From contig JASJGS010000044.1 of NCBI GenBank assembly GCA_033791445.1, positions 1 to 64,000 of the forward strand: a DNA stretch of 64,000 nt, read 5' to 3'. The position numbers and the translations under genes are program-made. Below, piece by piece: positions 53,950 to 62,627 of the stretch; within the stretch, counting starts at the first letter, position 1, and each line of letters starts with the position of its first letter. The DNA is from JANTGF01 sp033791445. GTDB lineage: Bacteria > Bacteroidota > Bacteroidia > Bacteroidales > VadinHA17. The notes beneath the pieces were generated by a model. It was not told the origin of the DNA. It saw only the letters and a list, made by a program, of their open reading frames with translations, and did no database searches.

Positions 53950-55062
53950 ATGGAAAAATTAGAAAAATTGTTCCTTACAACAATTAAGAATAAATGGACG
54001 CTTATTGGCTTTTTGTTATTTTTTTCCTTTTTCCCCACTACAATTGCGCAGGAACCTGTAAATGCTGGTCAGCATGAGATAAATTCTAAGGTCGAAATAT
54101 ACAATGACCAGGATTGGCTATTGTTTGAAGAAGTTGAACCACTGAGATTATCCCTGGCCTTTGATAGAAAATTATTTCGTAAAAACACAATAAAAGAAGA
54201 GTACCAGCCTGCAGTTCTATCTGTACATTTACCGGATACGGTTATTGATAGGGATATTCGAATTCGTGCCAGAGGAATCACACGGAAAACAATTTGTACT
54301 TTTCCTCCTATTAAACTAAACCTGAAAGAGGCTGATTTGGGTGATACACAGCTGAAGCACCAATCTACCTTGAAAATGGTCACCCATTGTAAAAATTCCA
54401 ATATGTACCAGAAGTACATATTTAAAGAATATTTGGTATATAAGCTTTATAATCTTCTAACTGACTATAGTTTAAAGGTCAGACTTGTACAAATCGATTA
54501 CATTGATACAGGTCCTAAACAGAAAGTAATAACCAAATATGGATTCCTGATTGAGCACATCGATGCACTGGCCAGGCGAATGGATTGCGAAGAGGTCGAA
54601 AATGAATATCTCCCTCAAAAAAATATGAACAAAGAAATTATGCCTCTGCTTTGTGTTTTTCAGTATATGATGGGGAATACCGACTGGAGCCTGGCAGGTT
54701 TACATAATATTAAAGTTATACAATCAAAAAACCCTACTGATTTTGAACCTTACCCTATACCTTATGATTTTGATTATGCAGGTTTTGTGGATACAGAATA
54801 CGCAATTCCGGCTGAGGGACTGGGACTTGATTCTGTTAAGGATAGATATTACAGGTGTATTTGCTTTGAAGAATCCTCTATATTTGAATCTGTTGATTTA
54901 ATAGCTTCTAAAAAGGATGCCATGTTCAAATTAATTGAAGATTTTGAATACCTGACTAAAAATGAAAAAGCTTTTCTTACCAAATATTTGAATGACTATT
55001 TTGAACCCATGGAAAACGATAAGGTTATTAGAAGAGATTTAATTGATCCTTGTATTAAATAA
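53950..55062 (+). CDS. Secreted CotH-like protein (paralogue 1)
   Basis: A 370-residue exported protein, with a signal peptide to about residue 33 (TTIAQ-EP). It is paralogous to the next gene. The succession RIRARGITRKTICTFPPIKLN, then KYIFKEYLVYKLYNLLTDYSLKVRLVQIDYIDTG, YGFLIEHIDALARR, CVFQYMMGNTDWSLAGLHNIKVI and PIPYDFDYAGFV resembles the CotH-kinase fold (spore-coat type), where Arg-Gly-rich, Glu and Asp motifs follow in the same order. This match is by pattern only. It stands between the SDR and a SorE-like gene. Confidence 0.5.
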   Translation: MEKLEKLFLTTIKNKWTLIGFLLFFSFFPTTIAQEPVNAGQHEINSKVEIYNDQDWLLFEEVEPLRLSLAFDRKLFRKNTIKEEYQPAVLSVHLPDTVIDRDIRIRARGITRKTICTFPPIKLNLKEADLGDTQLKHQSTLKMVTHCKNSNMYQKYIFKEYLVYKLYNLLTDYSLKVRLVQIDYIDTGPKQKVITKYGFLIEHIDALARRMDCEEVENEYLPQKNMNKEIMPLLCVFQYMMGNTDWSLAGLHNIKVIQSKNPTDFEPYPIPYDFDYAGFVDTEYAIPAEGLGLDSVKDRYYRCICFEESSIFESVDLIASKKDAMFKLIEDFEYLTKNEKAFLTKYLNDYFEPMENDKVIRRDLIDPCIK

Positions 55063-55084
55063 GGAGTAATATGAGTTTATCATA

Positions 55085-56191
55085 ATGTTAAATAAAATAT
55101 ATATAAGTAAGCCTATCATAGCACTTTTGTTCTGGTTAGTTTTCCTTTTACCCTCCGGTGTATTAAATGCACAGGGTTTAGATGATGATAAAGACCTTTT
55201 GCTTGATACCACATCTGTAGTAAGTATTGATTCAGAAGTGGATTGGGACTTATTTGGAAATCAGGATCTACTTAGATTATCCCTTTCCTTCGATATGAAG
55301 GAGTATAAAAAATATGCTACTGAACCCAAATACCAGGAAGCCGTTCTAACTATTCATGGGATGGATGGATCTATTGATAAAAAGGTAAGAATAAAACCCC
55401 GGGGAGAATTTCGGAGGAAGTATTGTTCATTTCCACCCTTGAAAGTAAATGTTAAGAAAACTGATTTTGATAATGACTATTTAGATAAACAAACGACATT
55501 TAAATTTGTAACACATTGTAAAAATTCAAGTCTTTTTGAATCATATTTATTGAAGGAGTTTCTTGTTTATAAGCTCTTTAATCAATTATCAGATATGAGT
55601 TTTAAAGTCCGGCTTATTCAAATGGAATATATTGATACGGGTAAAAAGAAAAAGGTTTATTCGAAGTATGGTTTTATTATTGAACATGTAAATTCAGTCG
55701 CTTCAAGGAACAATGCTTTTGTTTTGAAGAACGAGAAGCTCGGTCAGGCTATTATGGATAAAGATCATATGGCTTTGGTTGCATTATTTGAATATATGGT
55801 TGGCAATCCTGATTGGTCCATTACCGGCTTACACAATATGAAAGTCTTGAAAATAAATGATATAAACCTCCCTAATCCATTGCCTGTACCCTATGATTTT
55901 GACTATTCAGGGATTATTAATACGGAATATGCCATACCATCAGAAGATTTGGGGATTGAGTCAATAACAGAGAGATTGTATAGAGGAATCTGCCTTCCTG
56001 AAGAGGCTTTAAGAAATGGCAAAGAAGTCTTACTTAAGAATAAAGATGAACTATTTAGAATTATTGAAGAATTTTCATATTTAAATAAGAGAGAACGCAA
56101 AGAGCTAAGCAGTTATCTGAATACTTCTTTTGATATTATTGAATCTGAATCCTCTTTTAATCGTGAAATTATTAATAATTGTATAGATTGA
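55085..56191 (+). CDS. Secreted CotH-like protein (paralogue 2)
   Basis: A 368-residue paralogue of the preceding gene, 22 nt downstream. A signal peptide ends near LNAQG. The core motifs are kept: RIKPRGEFRRKYCSFPPLKVNVKK, HCKNSSLFESYLLKEFLVYKLFNQLSDMSFKVRLIQMEYIDTG, YGFIIEHVNSVASR, FEYMVGNPDWSITGLHNMKV and PVPYDFDYSGII. Unlike the first copy it lacks the Lys-rich start and has a longer post-signal spacer. The tandem indicates a duplication, followed by considerable divergence outside the core. Function unknown. Confidence 0.5.
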   Translation: MLNKIYISKPIIALLFWLVFLLPSGVLNAQGLDDDKDLLLDTTSVVSIDSEVDWDLFGNQDLLRLSLSFDMKEYKKYATEPKYQEAVLTIHGMDGSIDKKVRIKPRGEFRRKYCSFPPLKVNVKKTDFDNDYLDKQTTFKFVTHCKNSSLFESYLLKEFLVYKLFNQLSDMSFKVRLIQMEYIDTGKKKKVYSKYGFIIEHVNSVASRNNAFVLKNEKLGQAIMDKDHMALVALFEYMVGNPDWSITGLHNMKVLKINDINLPNPLPVPYDFDYSGIINTEYAIPSEDLGIESITERLYRGICLPEEALRNGKEVLLKNKDELFRIIEEFSYLNKRERKELSSYLNTSFDIIESESSFNREIINNCID

Positions 56192-56205
56192 AATAATTGA
56201 TATAA

Positions 56206-57468
56206 ATGAAATCAAAAGCTGTTAGAATATACGGGAAGAGAGATCTTCGATTAGAAGAATTTGATCTTCCACCAATGAAAGAAGATGAGATCCTTGCGAG
56301 GGTAGTTTCGGATAGTATTTGCATGTCAACACACAAGGCTGCATTGCAGGGAATAGAGCACAAGAGGATTCCTAATGATGTGCATAAGAACCCCACCATT
56401 GTTGGCCATGAATTTAGTGGTGAAATTATCGCTGTAGGCGAAAAATGGGCTGATCAGTTCCAGTCCGGGCAAAAGTTCTCCATCCAACCTGCTTTAAACT
56501 ATAAAGGCAGCCTCGATGCCCCGGGCTACTCGTATAGATGGATAGGGGGCAATGCCACACATATAATTATTCCAAATGAAGTCATGGAAATGAATTGCTT
56601 ACTGGCCTATGATGGACCTGGGTTTTATCCGGCCTCATTATCGGAGCCTCTTTCCTGTGTGATTGGAGCATTTCATGCAAATTACCATATGAAACCTGGG
56701 AAATATAACCATCATATGGATATACAGGAGAAGGGGAATATGGCAATTCTGGCAGGAGCCGGACCTATGGGACTTGCGGCCATCAATTATGCCCTGTACA
56801 GGGAAAGAAAACCTTCGCTTCTGGTGGTAACCGATATCGATGACCAGAGATTGAATAAAGCCGAGTTGTTATACTCTAAAGAACTTGCGTCAAAAATGGG
56901 GGTAGAGCTTGTTTACATGAATACAGGTAAATCCAGAGTGGCTGATAAAGACCTTTTGAATCTAGCGGGTGGAGAGGGATTTAACGATGTATTTGTTTTT
57001 GCCCCGGTACCAGAGGTGATTGAACTCGGTGATAAAATATTGGCCAGGGATGGTTGTCTAAATTTCTTTGCAGGACCTTCCAATCCGGATTTTTCAGCTA
57101 AATTCAATTTCTATAATTTGCATTATAATTCAACGCATGTGGTTGGAACCAGTGGTGGCAATAACGATGATATGAATGAGGCCCTTGAATTAATGGCAAA
57201 GGGCCTGGATCCTTCAGGTCTAATTACTCATATTGGAGGACTGAATGCTGTAATTGATACTACCTTGAATTTGCCTGGAATTCCAGGAGGTAAAAAGCTA
57301 ATTTATACCAATATAAACCTGGAACTAACTGCCATTGATGATTTTGAGCAATTGGGCGAAAATAACCCCCTCTTTAAATCTCTTGCAGAAATTACTTCCA
57401 GGCACAATGGCTTATGGTCTGTTGAGGCGGAGGCATTTCTATTAAAGAATGTGTCAAAACTTTCCTAG
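56206..57468 (+). CDS. Zinc-type dehydrogenase, SorE/YggP-like
   Basis: A 420-residue medium-chain dehydrogenase. VSDSICMSTHKAA holds the first zinc ligand Cys and IVGHEFSGEI the His-Glu pair. The Rossmann motif is MAILAGAGPMGLAAINYALYRERKP. It is closest in layout to L-sorbose-1-phosphate reductase (SorE) and YggP, which are longer than common alcohol dehydrogenases. It is the last rightward gene of the operon, 15 nt after the CotH-like pair. Its 3' end overlaps the convergent PfkB gene by 15 nt. Confidence 0.75.
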   Translation: MKSKAVRIYGKRDLRLEEFDLPPMKEDEILARVVSDSICMSTHKAALQGIEHKRIPNDVHKNPTIVGHEFSGEIIAVGEKWADQFQSGQKFSIQPALNYKGSLDAPGYSYRWIGGNATHIIIPNEVMEMNCLLAYDGPGFYPASLSEPLSCVIGAFHANYHMKPGKYNHHMDIQEKGNMAILAGAGPMGLAAINYALYRERKPSLLVVTDIDDQRLNKAELLYSKELASKMGVELVYMNTGKSRVADKDLLNLAGGEGFNDVFVFAPVPEVIELGDKILARDGCLNFFAGPSNPDFSAKFNFYNLHYNSTHVVGTSGGNNDDMNEALELMAKGLDPSGLITHIGGLNAVIDTTLNLPGIPGGKKLIYTNINLELTAIDDFEQLGENNPLFKSLAEITSRHNGLWSVEAEAFLLKNVSKLS

Positions 57469-58386
57469 CTGCTCATTTTTGAGATTTTGAGCGAAAGATT
57501 CTGAGATGTAGTTTTCATCTGACATGCATACATTGGATGCAAATTGAATGCCGGTTTGAACTAAAAAGTCCCAATCGGTATTTACTAGGGCTATAAGATC
57601 ATCTCTTATGATTTTCTTTTTGTTCAGACTATAAATTAGTCCTGCATTAAAATTGTCTCCAGCTCCAATGGTTGAAACGGGGGTAATCTCAGGTGTAATG
57701 AAATGTTTTTGATAATACTTTGTTTGCAATAATACTCCCTGCTTGCCCATGGTGTAGATCAAACACGGGTTAACTGTTTTTATTTTGCTAAATACTTGTA
57801 TTGGATCCTCCGTATTAAATATATAGTTAAAGTCTTCATCAGATCCTCTAACAATATCAGCAAGTAGAATATTTTCCTCTATAATAGGTATTAAAGTGGA
57901 AATCTCATCTAAATGAACCTCCCTGAAATTTGGATCATAAACAATTAATGCCCCTGCACTCCTGGCCTGTGATATTATCTTCTTTACTTTTTCCCTGAGC
58001 AGCGGATTTATTGCAAACCACGATCCCATCAAAAAGATATCATCTCCAGTAAATTCAGGGAGTGGTATATTAAATCTTTCCGCAGGAGGATCAGAAAAGA
58101 ATTTATACCGGGCCTCATTCCTATCATTCAAAATAGCATTTGAAATGGTCGTTTTGCCATCCTTATGACGGTATACATTTTCAAGGCTAACATTATTCTT
58201 TTGAAAAAAAATCTCCAGTTTTGCCCCATCTTCATCGAGTCCGAATTCAGTTAAAATATGGACGGGAAGGTTTAGGCGTCCTAATGAAACGGCAGTATTG
58301 ATTGCAGATCCACCAGCAATGGCTTTAATTTGTTTTCCCTCTTTGAAAATTAATTCTAATAGGCATTCCCCAAGTGTATAAATCAT
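57454..58386 (-). CDS. PfkB-family carbohydrate kinase
   Basis: A 310-residue ribokinase-like sugar kinase, probably a fructokinase or related ketohexokinase. The N-terminal TLGECLLELIF and IAGGSAINTAVSLGRLNLPVHILTEFG are typical, and the catalytic anion hole STIGAGDNFNAGLIYSL holds the Asp. It starts 3 nt after the phosphohexomutase gene in the same direction, and its stop overlaps the end of the SorE-like gene by 15 nt. Confidence 0.88.
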   Translation of the reverse strand: MIYTLGECLLELIFKEGKQIKAIAGGSAINTAVSLGRLNLPVHILTEFGLDEDGAKLEIFFQKNNVSLENVYRHKDGKTTISNAILNDRNEARYKFFSDPPAERFNIPLPEFTGDDIFLMGSWFAINPLLREKVKKIISQARSAGALIVYDPNFREVHLDEISTLIPIIEENILLADIVRGSDEDFNYIFNTEDPIQVFSKIKTVNPCLIYTMGKQGVLLQTKYYQKHFITPEITPVSTIGAGDNFNAGLIYSLNKKKIIRDDLIALVNTDWDFLVQTGIQFASNVCMSDENYISESFAQNLKNEQLGKF

Positions 58387-58389
58387 GAT

Positions 58390-59910
58390 CTAACTATTTT
58401 TTAAAACAGATATATCTAAGCCTTCCTGTGTATTAATAAAATCGATAAGTTTTCTCTGAATAAAGTTTACTCCACCGCTGGATTCTGACTCAATATTCAA
58501 CGGCATAACCGGGTCATGTAAGGACATGCGTAAAAGAAACCAACCATCGCCATGATTTTTGTCGCATTTTACCCGTATCCCTTCATAGTTATCCGGCACA
58601 ATAGACCACCCCTCTACCTTTTTTGAATAGGCCTCTATTTCATGGAGTATTTTCAAACCTCTGTCCTTAAAGTTTTCATCCAGGATTTTTATCCTGTACT
58701 CTTCTGATTCTAAAGGAATATTGAGATCTGCAATAAGATCTGCCAGCATTCCTTGTCCTTCAATCTTCATTCTGGCCATTTTTACTAGGATAAGTGCAGC
58801 CAGGTAGGCCCCATCATCCAACCATTGATTCTCCTTTATCGCCGCATGGCCGGAGGTTTCTATGGCCAGATGGCACTCCTTTCCATTATTATCAAGAGAA
58901 ATACCCTCATTAATAACGTTTCTGTAGCCTCGCTTAAACCGGTGATGCTTCCCTTTGAGTTTTAGGTTGATAAATTGATTTAGACCATCAGAAGTAATAG
59001 AGTCAGTTACTATCCAACTTTGTGGGTATTTTTCAAGGACAATAGCTGAAACCAGGGCTATCAGGCTATTTCTGTTCATTGGATTCCCCTGGTGGTCAAC
59101 AAAAGCAGCCCTGTCAACATCCGTATCAAAGATAATACCCAGATCTGCCTTATGATGAATTACAGCTTCGGTAATTGCTTGCATAGCCTCCGAATTTTCA
59201 GGATTTGGAATATGATTCGGAAACATTCCATCCGGTTCCAGAAAAAGGCTGTTTTGAATCTCTGCTCCCAATGGTTCAAGTACTTTGCTGGCGAAAAATC
59301 CGCCGGAACCATTACCTGCATCAACAATAATCTTAAATCCCTTTAATGCCAGGTCATTTTTCTTATAAGGGTCAATCCCATGGCTAATAATATCTCGTAA
59401 ATGAGTACTATATCTGTCCATTAAATCAATTTTTTCAATCCTGGTTTCGGAACTACTTGTATTATCAAGTTGCTCAGCAATTTCAAGAATGGCACTGATG
59501 TCTTTTTTTTCTAAGCCCCCAACTGGAGTAAAAAATTTCATCCCGTTTCTGTTAAAGGGGAGATGACTGGCGGTAATCATAATGGCTCCATTCATTCCAT
59601 ATTCCTCAAATTGAGTACTCATGAACATGGCAGGAGTGGAAGCTATCCCAGCATCATAAACTTTACCTGATTCAGCATTAATACCCGAGCTAATAGCTTT
59701 TTTTAAGTCATTTCCTGTAATTCTGGGGTCTCTGCCAATGGCTATTTTTAGTGGCTTTATTGCCATGGGTGAATTAGATCCCAGCCAGATTAGAAATGCC
59801 CTTCCAAGTAGATAAGCCACATTTCCATCTAAATTAACTTTTTCTCCTTCTATTCCATCTATGGCAACTCCTCTGATATCGGAGCCATTCTGCAGTTTTT
59901 TCCAATCCAT
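58390..59910 (-). CDS. Phosphomannomutase/phosphoglucomutase
   Basis: A 506-residue alpha-D-phosphohexomutase. The active Ser is in MITASHLPFNRNGMKFF, the metal loop in GIIFDTDVDRAAFVDHQG, and the sugar-binding motif in CHLAIETSGHAAIKENQWLDDGAYLAALI. The C-terminal domain 4 has PDNYEGIRVKCDK. It can convert hexose 1- and 6-phosphates. It is paired with the PfkB kinase in a two-gene leftward operon. Confidence 0.93.
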   Translation of the reverse strand: MDWKKLQNGSDIRGVAIDGIEGEKVNLDGNVAYLLGRAFLIWLGSNSPMAIKPLKIAIGRDPRITGNDLKKAISSGINAESGKVYDAGIASTPAMFMSTQFEEYGMNGAIMITASHLPFNRNGMKFFTPVGGLEKKDISAILEIAEQLDNTSSSETRIEKIDLMDRYSTHLRDIISHGIDPYKKNDLALKGFKIIVDAGNGSGGFFASKVLEPLGAEIQNSLFLEPDGMFPNHIPNPENSEAMQAITEAVIHHKADLGIIFDTDVDRAAFVDHQGNPMNRNSLIALVSAIVLEKYPQSWIVTDSITSDGLNQFINLKLKGKHHRFKRGYRNVINEGISLDNNGKECHLAIETSGHAAIKENQWLDDGAYLAALILVKMARMKIEGQGMLADLIADLNIPLESEEYRIKILDENFKDRGLKILHEIEAYSKKVEGWSIVPDNYEGIRVKCDKNHGDGWFLLRMSLHDPVMPLNIESESSGGVNFIQRKLIDFINTQEGLDISVLKNS

Positions 59911-59946
59911 TGGATTTATATTTTAATTTATTAATTCTTACTTTAG

Positions 59947-59954
59947 CAAAAGTA
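59947..59954 (-). promoter_or_regulatory. Candidate -7 box of the phosphohexomutase-PfkB pair
   Basis: TACTTTTG on the minus strand (TAnnTTTG), 36 nt before the mutase ATG. A TTG lies 23 nt upstream, somewhat distant for a -33 element. Confidence 0.4.
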
Positions 59955-60123
59955 TAAAATTTGATAAATGCATGCTACAATATCATTAGAATGAACTGAA
60001 ACTTTTTTTGAGGACTCGTATTTTTTTTGCAAACTCCAATAATTGTGTATATGTTAGAAGTTTAAAAAGTACAATTGTATTTATCTTAAAGAAATTCTAT
60101 TATTTAACTTAATTGTATGTATT

Positions 60124-60825
60124 ATGGTGAGAAAATTAGGAGCAGAATTTATTGGGACCTTCTGGTTAGTACTTGGAGGAGCTGGAAGTGCTGTTCTGGC
60201 AGCTTCATTTCCTGATGTAGGAATTGGCCTGTTGGGAGTTTCCATCGCGTTTGGGCTTACCGTTCTTACAATGGTGTATGCCATTGGACATATTTCCGGT
60301 TGCCATTTAAATCCGGCTGTATCTTTTGGTTTATGGTCTGGTGGTAGGTTCCCTGCTTCAGATCTGGTTCCATATATTATTTCGCAGGTTTTGGGTGCCA
60401 TTGCGGCTGCTGGAGTCCTGTACTTCATAGCAAGTGGAAAGGCTGGCTTTGATATTAGCAGCGGTTTGGCTTCAAACGGATATGGAGAACATTCACCAGG
60501 AGGCTATTCCCTTATATCTGGCCTGGTTATTGAAATTGTTATGACATTTATGTTTGTTCTCGTTATTATGGGAGCTACTGATAAGCGTGCTCCAAAAGGT
60601 TTTGCTGGTATCGCAATAGGCCTTATGCTGACGCTGATTCATTTAATTAGTATACCAGTTACAAATACCTCAGTAAATCCTGCTCGTAGTACTGGTCCTG
60701 CAATATTTGTAGGAGATTGGGCATTATCACAATTGTGGATGTTTTGGGTAGCACCTATTGCCGGAGCCATTCTGGCTGGTCTCGCTTACCGTGTATTTTT
60801 TGAAGAAAAGAAAGTAGAAGAATAG
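60124..60825 (+). CDS. aqpZ: Aquaporin Z
   Basis: A 233-residue water channel with six transmembrane helices and two half-helices. Both signature loops are present: HLNPAVSFGLWSGGRFP and ISIPVTNTSVNPARSTGPAIF, the latter almost identical to E. coli AqpZ. It stands alone with a terminator-like hairpin after it, divergent from the mutase gene. Confidence 0.96.
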   Translation: MVRKLGAEFIGTFWLVLGGAGSAVLAASFPDVGIGLLGVSIAFGLTVLTMVYAIGHISGCHLNPAVSFGLWSGGRFPASDLVPYIISQVLGAIAAAGVLYFIASGKAGFDISSGLASNGYGEHSPGGYSLISGLVIEIVMTFMFVLVIMGATDKRAPKGFAGIAIGLMLTLIHLISIPVTNTSVNPARSTGPAIFVGDWALSQLWMFWVAPIAGAILAGLAYRVFFEEKKVEE

Positions 60826-60855
60826 GCTTGTTTTTTCTTGCCAGATATCAAATAA

Positions 60856-60894
60856 AAGTTTAAAATAGTTGGGTAAAAAAACTATTTTGAACTT
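60856..60894 (+). terminator. Intrinsic terminator after aqpZ
   Basis: 15-bp inverted repeat (AAGTTTAAAATAGTT and its complement) with one mismatch and a 9-nt loop, followed by TGTTGTTTTAT. It begins 31 nt after the aqpZ stop. It is AT-rich, so moderately stable. Confidence 0.6.
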
Positions 60895-60924
60895 TGTTGT
60901 TTTATAAATAATAAATTCTAGAGT

Positions 60925-61785
60925 ATGAATGTTTCAGATTTTTTAGTAAAAGAGGAAGAAAAAGTAGATTTAAAGAATTACCACACCTGTATTCCCAATA
61001 ATGGTGTAACCAAAAAAGAAGCCAAAAGAGACCTGGAGGATAATCTCGAGAGAATGGCTGAGCTTCAGGATATTCTCTATGCTTATAACAAATATGGTCT
61101 TCTAATAATTTTCCAGGCTATGGATGCAGCCGGGAAAGATAGTGCCATCAAGCATGTTATGACAGGCGTAAATCCGCAGGGAACGCAAGTTTTTAGCTTT
61201 AAGCAACCCTCAAAAAATGAACTTGATCATGACTATCTATGGAGGACCTCCAAATCACTGCCTGAAAGGGGTCGTATTGGAATATTTAACAGGTCCTATT
61301 ATGAAGAGGTATTGGTAGTTAAGGTTCATAATCTTATTAAATATCAAAATTTACCGGAAGAGTTTACAAAAGGGAATATATGGGAGAGAAGATATCGTCA
61401 GATTCGGGATTTTGAAAGGTATGCCCATGAAAATGGAATTATTACGATAAAATTTTTCCTCCATCTTTCAAAGGAAGAACAAAAGCAAAGGTTTCTGAAA
61501 AGGTTGGAGACACCATCCAAAAATTGGAAGTTTTCTGCTTCTGATCTGAAGGAAAGAGAACATTGGGATGAATACCAGAAATGTTACCAGGAAGCCATAT
61601 CTGAAACAAGCACAGTAGATTCTCCCTGGTATATTATCCCGGCGGATGAAAAGCCCTATGCCAGGTACCTGATTTCAGAAGCAATTATCAATACACTTGA
61701 AAGTTTTGATATGAAATACCCCAGCTTGAGCGAAGATCAAATTAAAAATCTGGAGTTATATAAAAAGCAATTGTCCGAAGAATAA
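60925..61785 (+). CDS. Polyphosphate kinase 2 family protein
   Basis: A 286-residue PPK2-type kinase that transfers phosphate between polyphosphate and nucleotides. Walker A is QAMDAAGKDS, followed by the substrate loop MTGVNPQGTQVFSFKQPSKNELDHDYLWR, lid residues RSYYEEVLVVKVH, and FERYAHENGIITIKFFLHLSKEEQKQRF. The single-domain length fits the class that phosphorylates AMP or ADP, but the class is not certain. It ends 7 nt before the convergent SIS gene. Confidence 0.92.
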   Translation: MNVSDFLVKEEEKVDLKNYHTCIPNNGVTKKEAKRDLEDNLERMAELQDILYAYNKYGLLIIFQAMDAAGKDSAIKHVMTGVNPQGTQVFSFKQPSKNELDHDYLWRTSKSLPERGRIGIFNRSYYEEVLVVKVHNLIKYQNLPEEFTKGNIWERRYRQIRDFERYAHENGIITIKFFLHLSKEEQKQRFLKRLETPSKNWKFSASDLKEREHWDEYQKCYQEAISETSTVDSPWYIIPADEKPYARYLISEAIINTLESFDMKYPSLSEDQIKNLELYKKQLSEE

Positions 61786-61792
61786 GGGAGAT

Positions 61793-62404
61793 CTATTTAT
61801 TTTTTTGTGCAGCTTGTCTTGATTTTGATCCAAGATATCCACCATGGTGCCTTAAAGCATAATCCTGGGCTGAAAAATCAATCTTTTTCATCATACAAAC
61901 TACCAATGCATCACCAATTACTGTCATAACAGTAGTTGAGGTGGTAGGAGATAGGCCAAGTGGACAAACTTCTTTTGGATTACCAGTTTGTATCAACACA
62001 TCAGCCAGCCTGGCGAGAGGACTATCTTCCTGACTGCTTATGACAATAATTGGCAAGTTTGGATTCAGGTTTTTTGCCAATTCTACAAGTTCTATTATTT
62101 CCCTCGTTTTTCCGGAATTCGAAATCAGAAGAAATACATCATTCCTCTGGATAACTCCTAAATCCCCATGTTGTGCATCGCTGGGATGTAAAAATATGGA
62201 AGGGGTTCCTGTTGAACTAAATGTAGTAGCAATATTGATGGCAATCTGACCCGCTTTTCCCATCCCGCTGGTAATAACCTTCCCATGCTGATTATGAACT
62301 TTTTCATATATCAGATCCAATGCCTCATCAAAATCGGTGGTTACTGGGATATTTAAGATTGCACTGGCCTCATCTCTGAGTATCTGTTTAATAGTATCTG
62401 ACAT
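61793..62404 (-). CDS. SIS-domain sugar-phosphate isomerase (KdsD/GutQ type, no CBS)
   Basis: A 203-residue sugar isomerase domain protein. VITSGMGKAGQIAINIATTFSSTGTPSIFLHPSDAQHGDLG and LISNSGKTREIIELV are the sugar-phosphate-binding motifs, and DYALRHHGGYLG is the C-terminal motif of KdsD/GutQ arabinose-5-phosphate isomerases. The two CBS domains usual in KdsD are absent, as in some catabolic members. The promoter is embedded in a palindrome just upstream. The neighbouring ROK kinase and NagB suggest a role in amino-sugar or fructose phosphate metabolism. Confidence 0.85.
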   Translation of the reverse strand: MSDTIKQILRDEASAILNIPVTTDFDEALDLIYEKVHNQHGKVITSGMGKAGQIAINIATTFSSTGTPSIFLHPSDAQHGDLGVIQRNDVFLLISNSGKTREIIELVELAKNLNPNLPIIVISSQEDSPLARLADVLIQTGNPKEVCPLGLSPTTSTTVMTVIGDALVVCMMKKIDFSAQDYALRHHGGYLGSKSRQAAQKNK

Positions 62405-62420
62405 AATAAATTTATTTCAA

Positions 62421-62448
62421 GTGAATTTGCAAACATAATCAAATTCAC
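62421..62448 (-). promoter_or_regulatory. Palindrome enclosing the promoter of the SIS gene
   Basis: Inverted repeat GTGAATTTG-N10-CAAATTCAC, perfect over 9 bp. The minus-strand spacer contains TATGTTTG (62430-62437), a match to the -7 consensus TAnnTTTG. The first arm lies 17 nt before the ATG. A repressor bound here would cover the promoter. Confidence 0.55.
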
Positions 62449-62627
62449 ATTTATCTTTATTTGATAAGGTTGATTAATTCCAGAAAAAGTCAGGTGATCC
62501 TTACTAAGTAAAAAAGTTCCAGGTATGGAAAAAACATGATGGTGCTTAAAGAAATATCTGAGGCATTTTTGTTAATTTAGCCATCCTTAATATTTCCTGA
62601 GTTTCCCAATTGTAAATTCGACTGATT

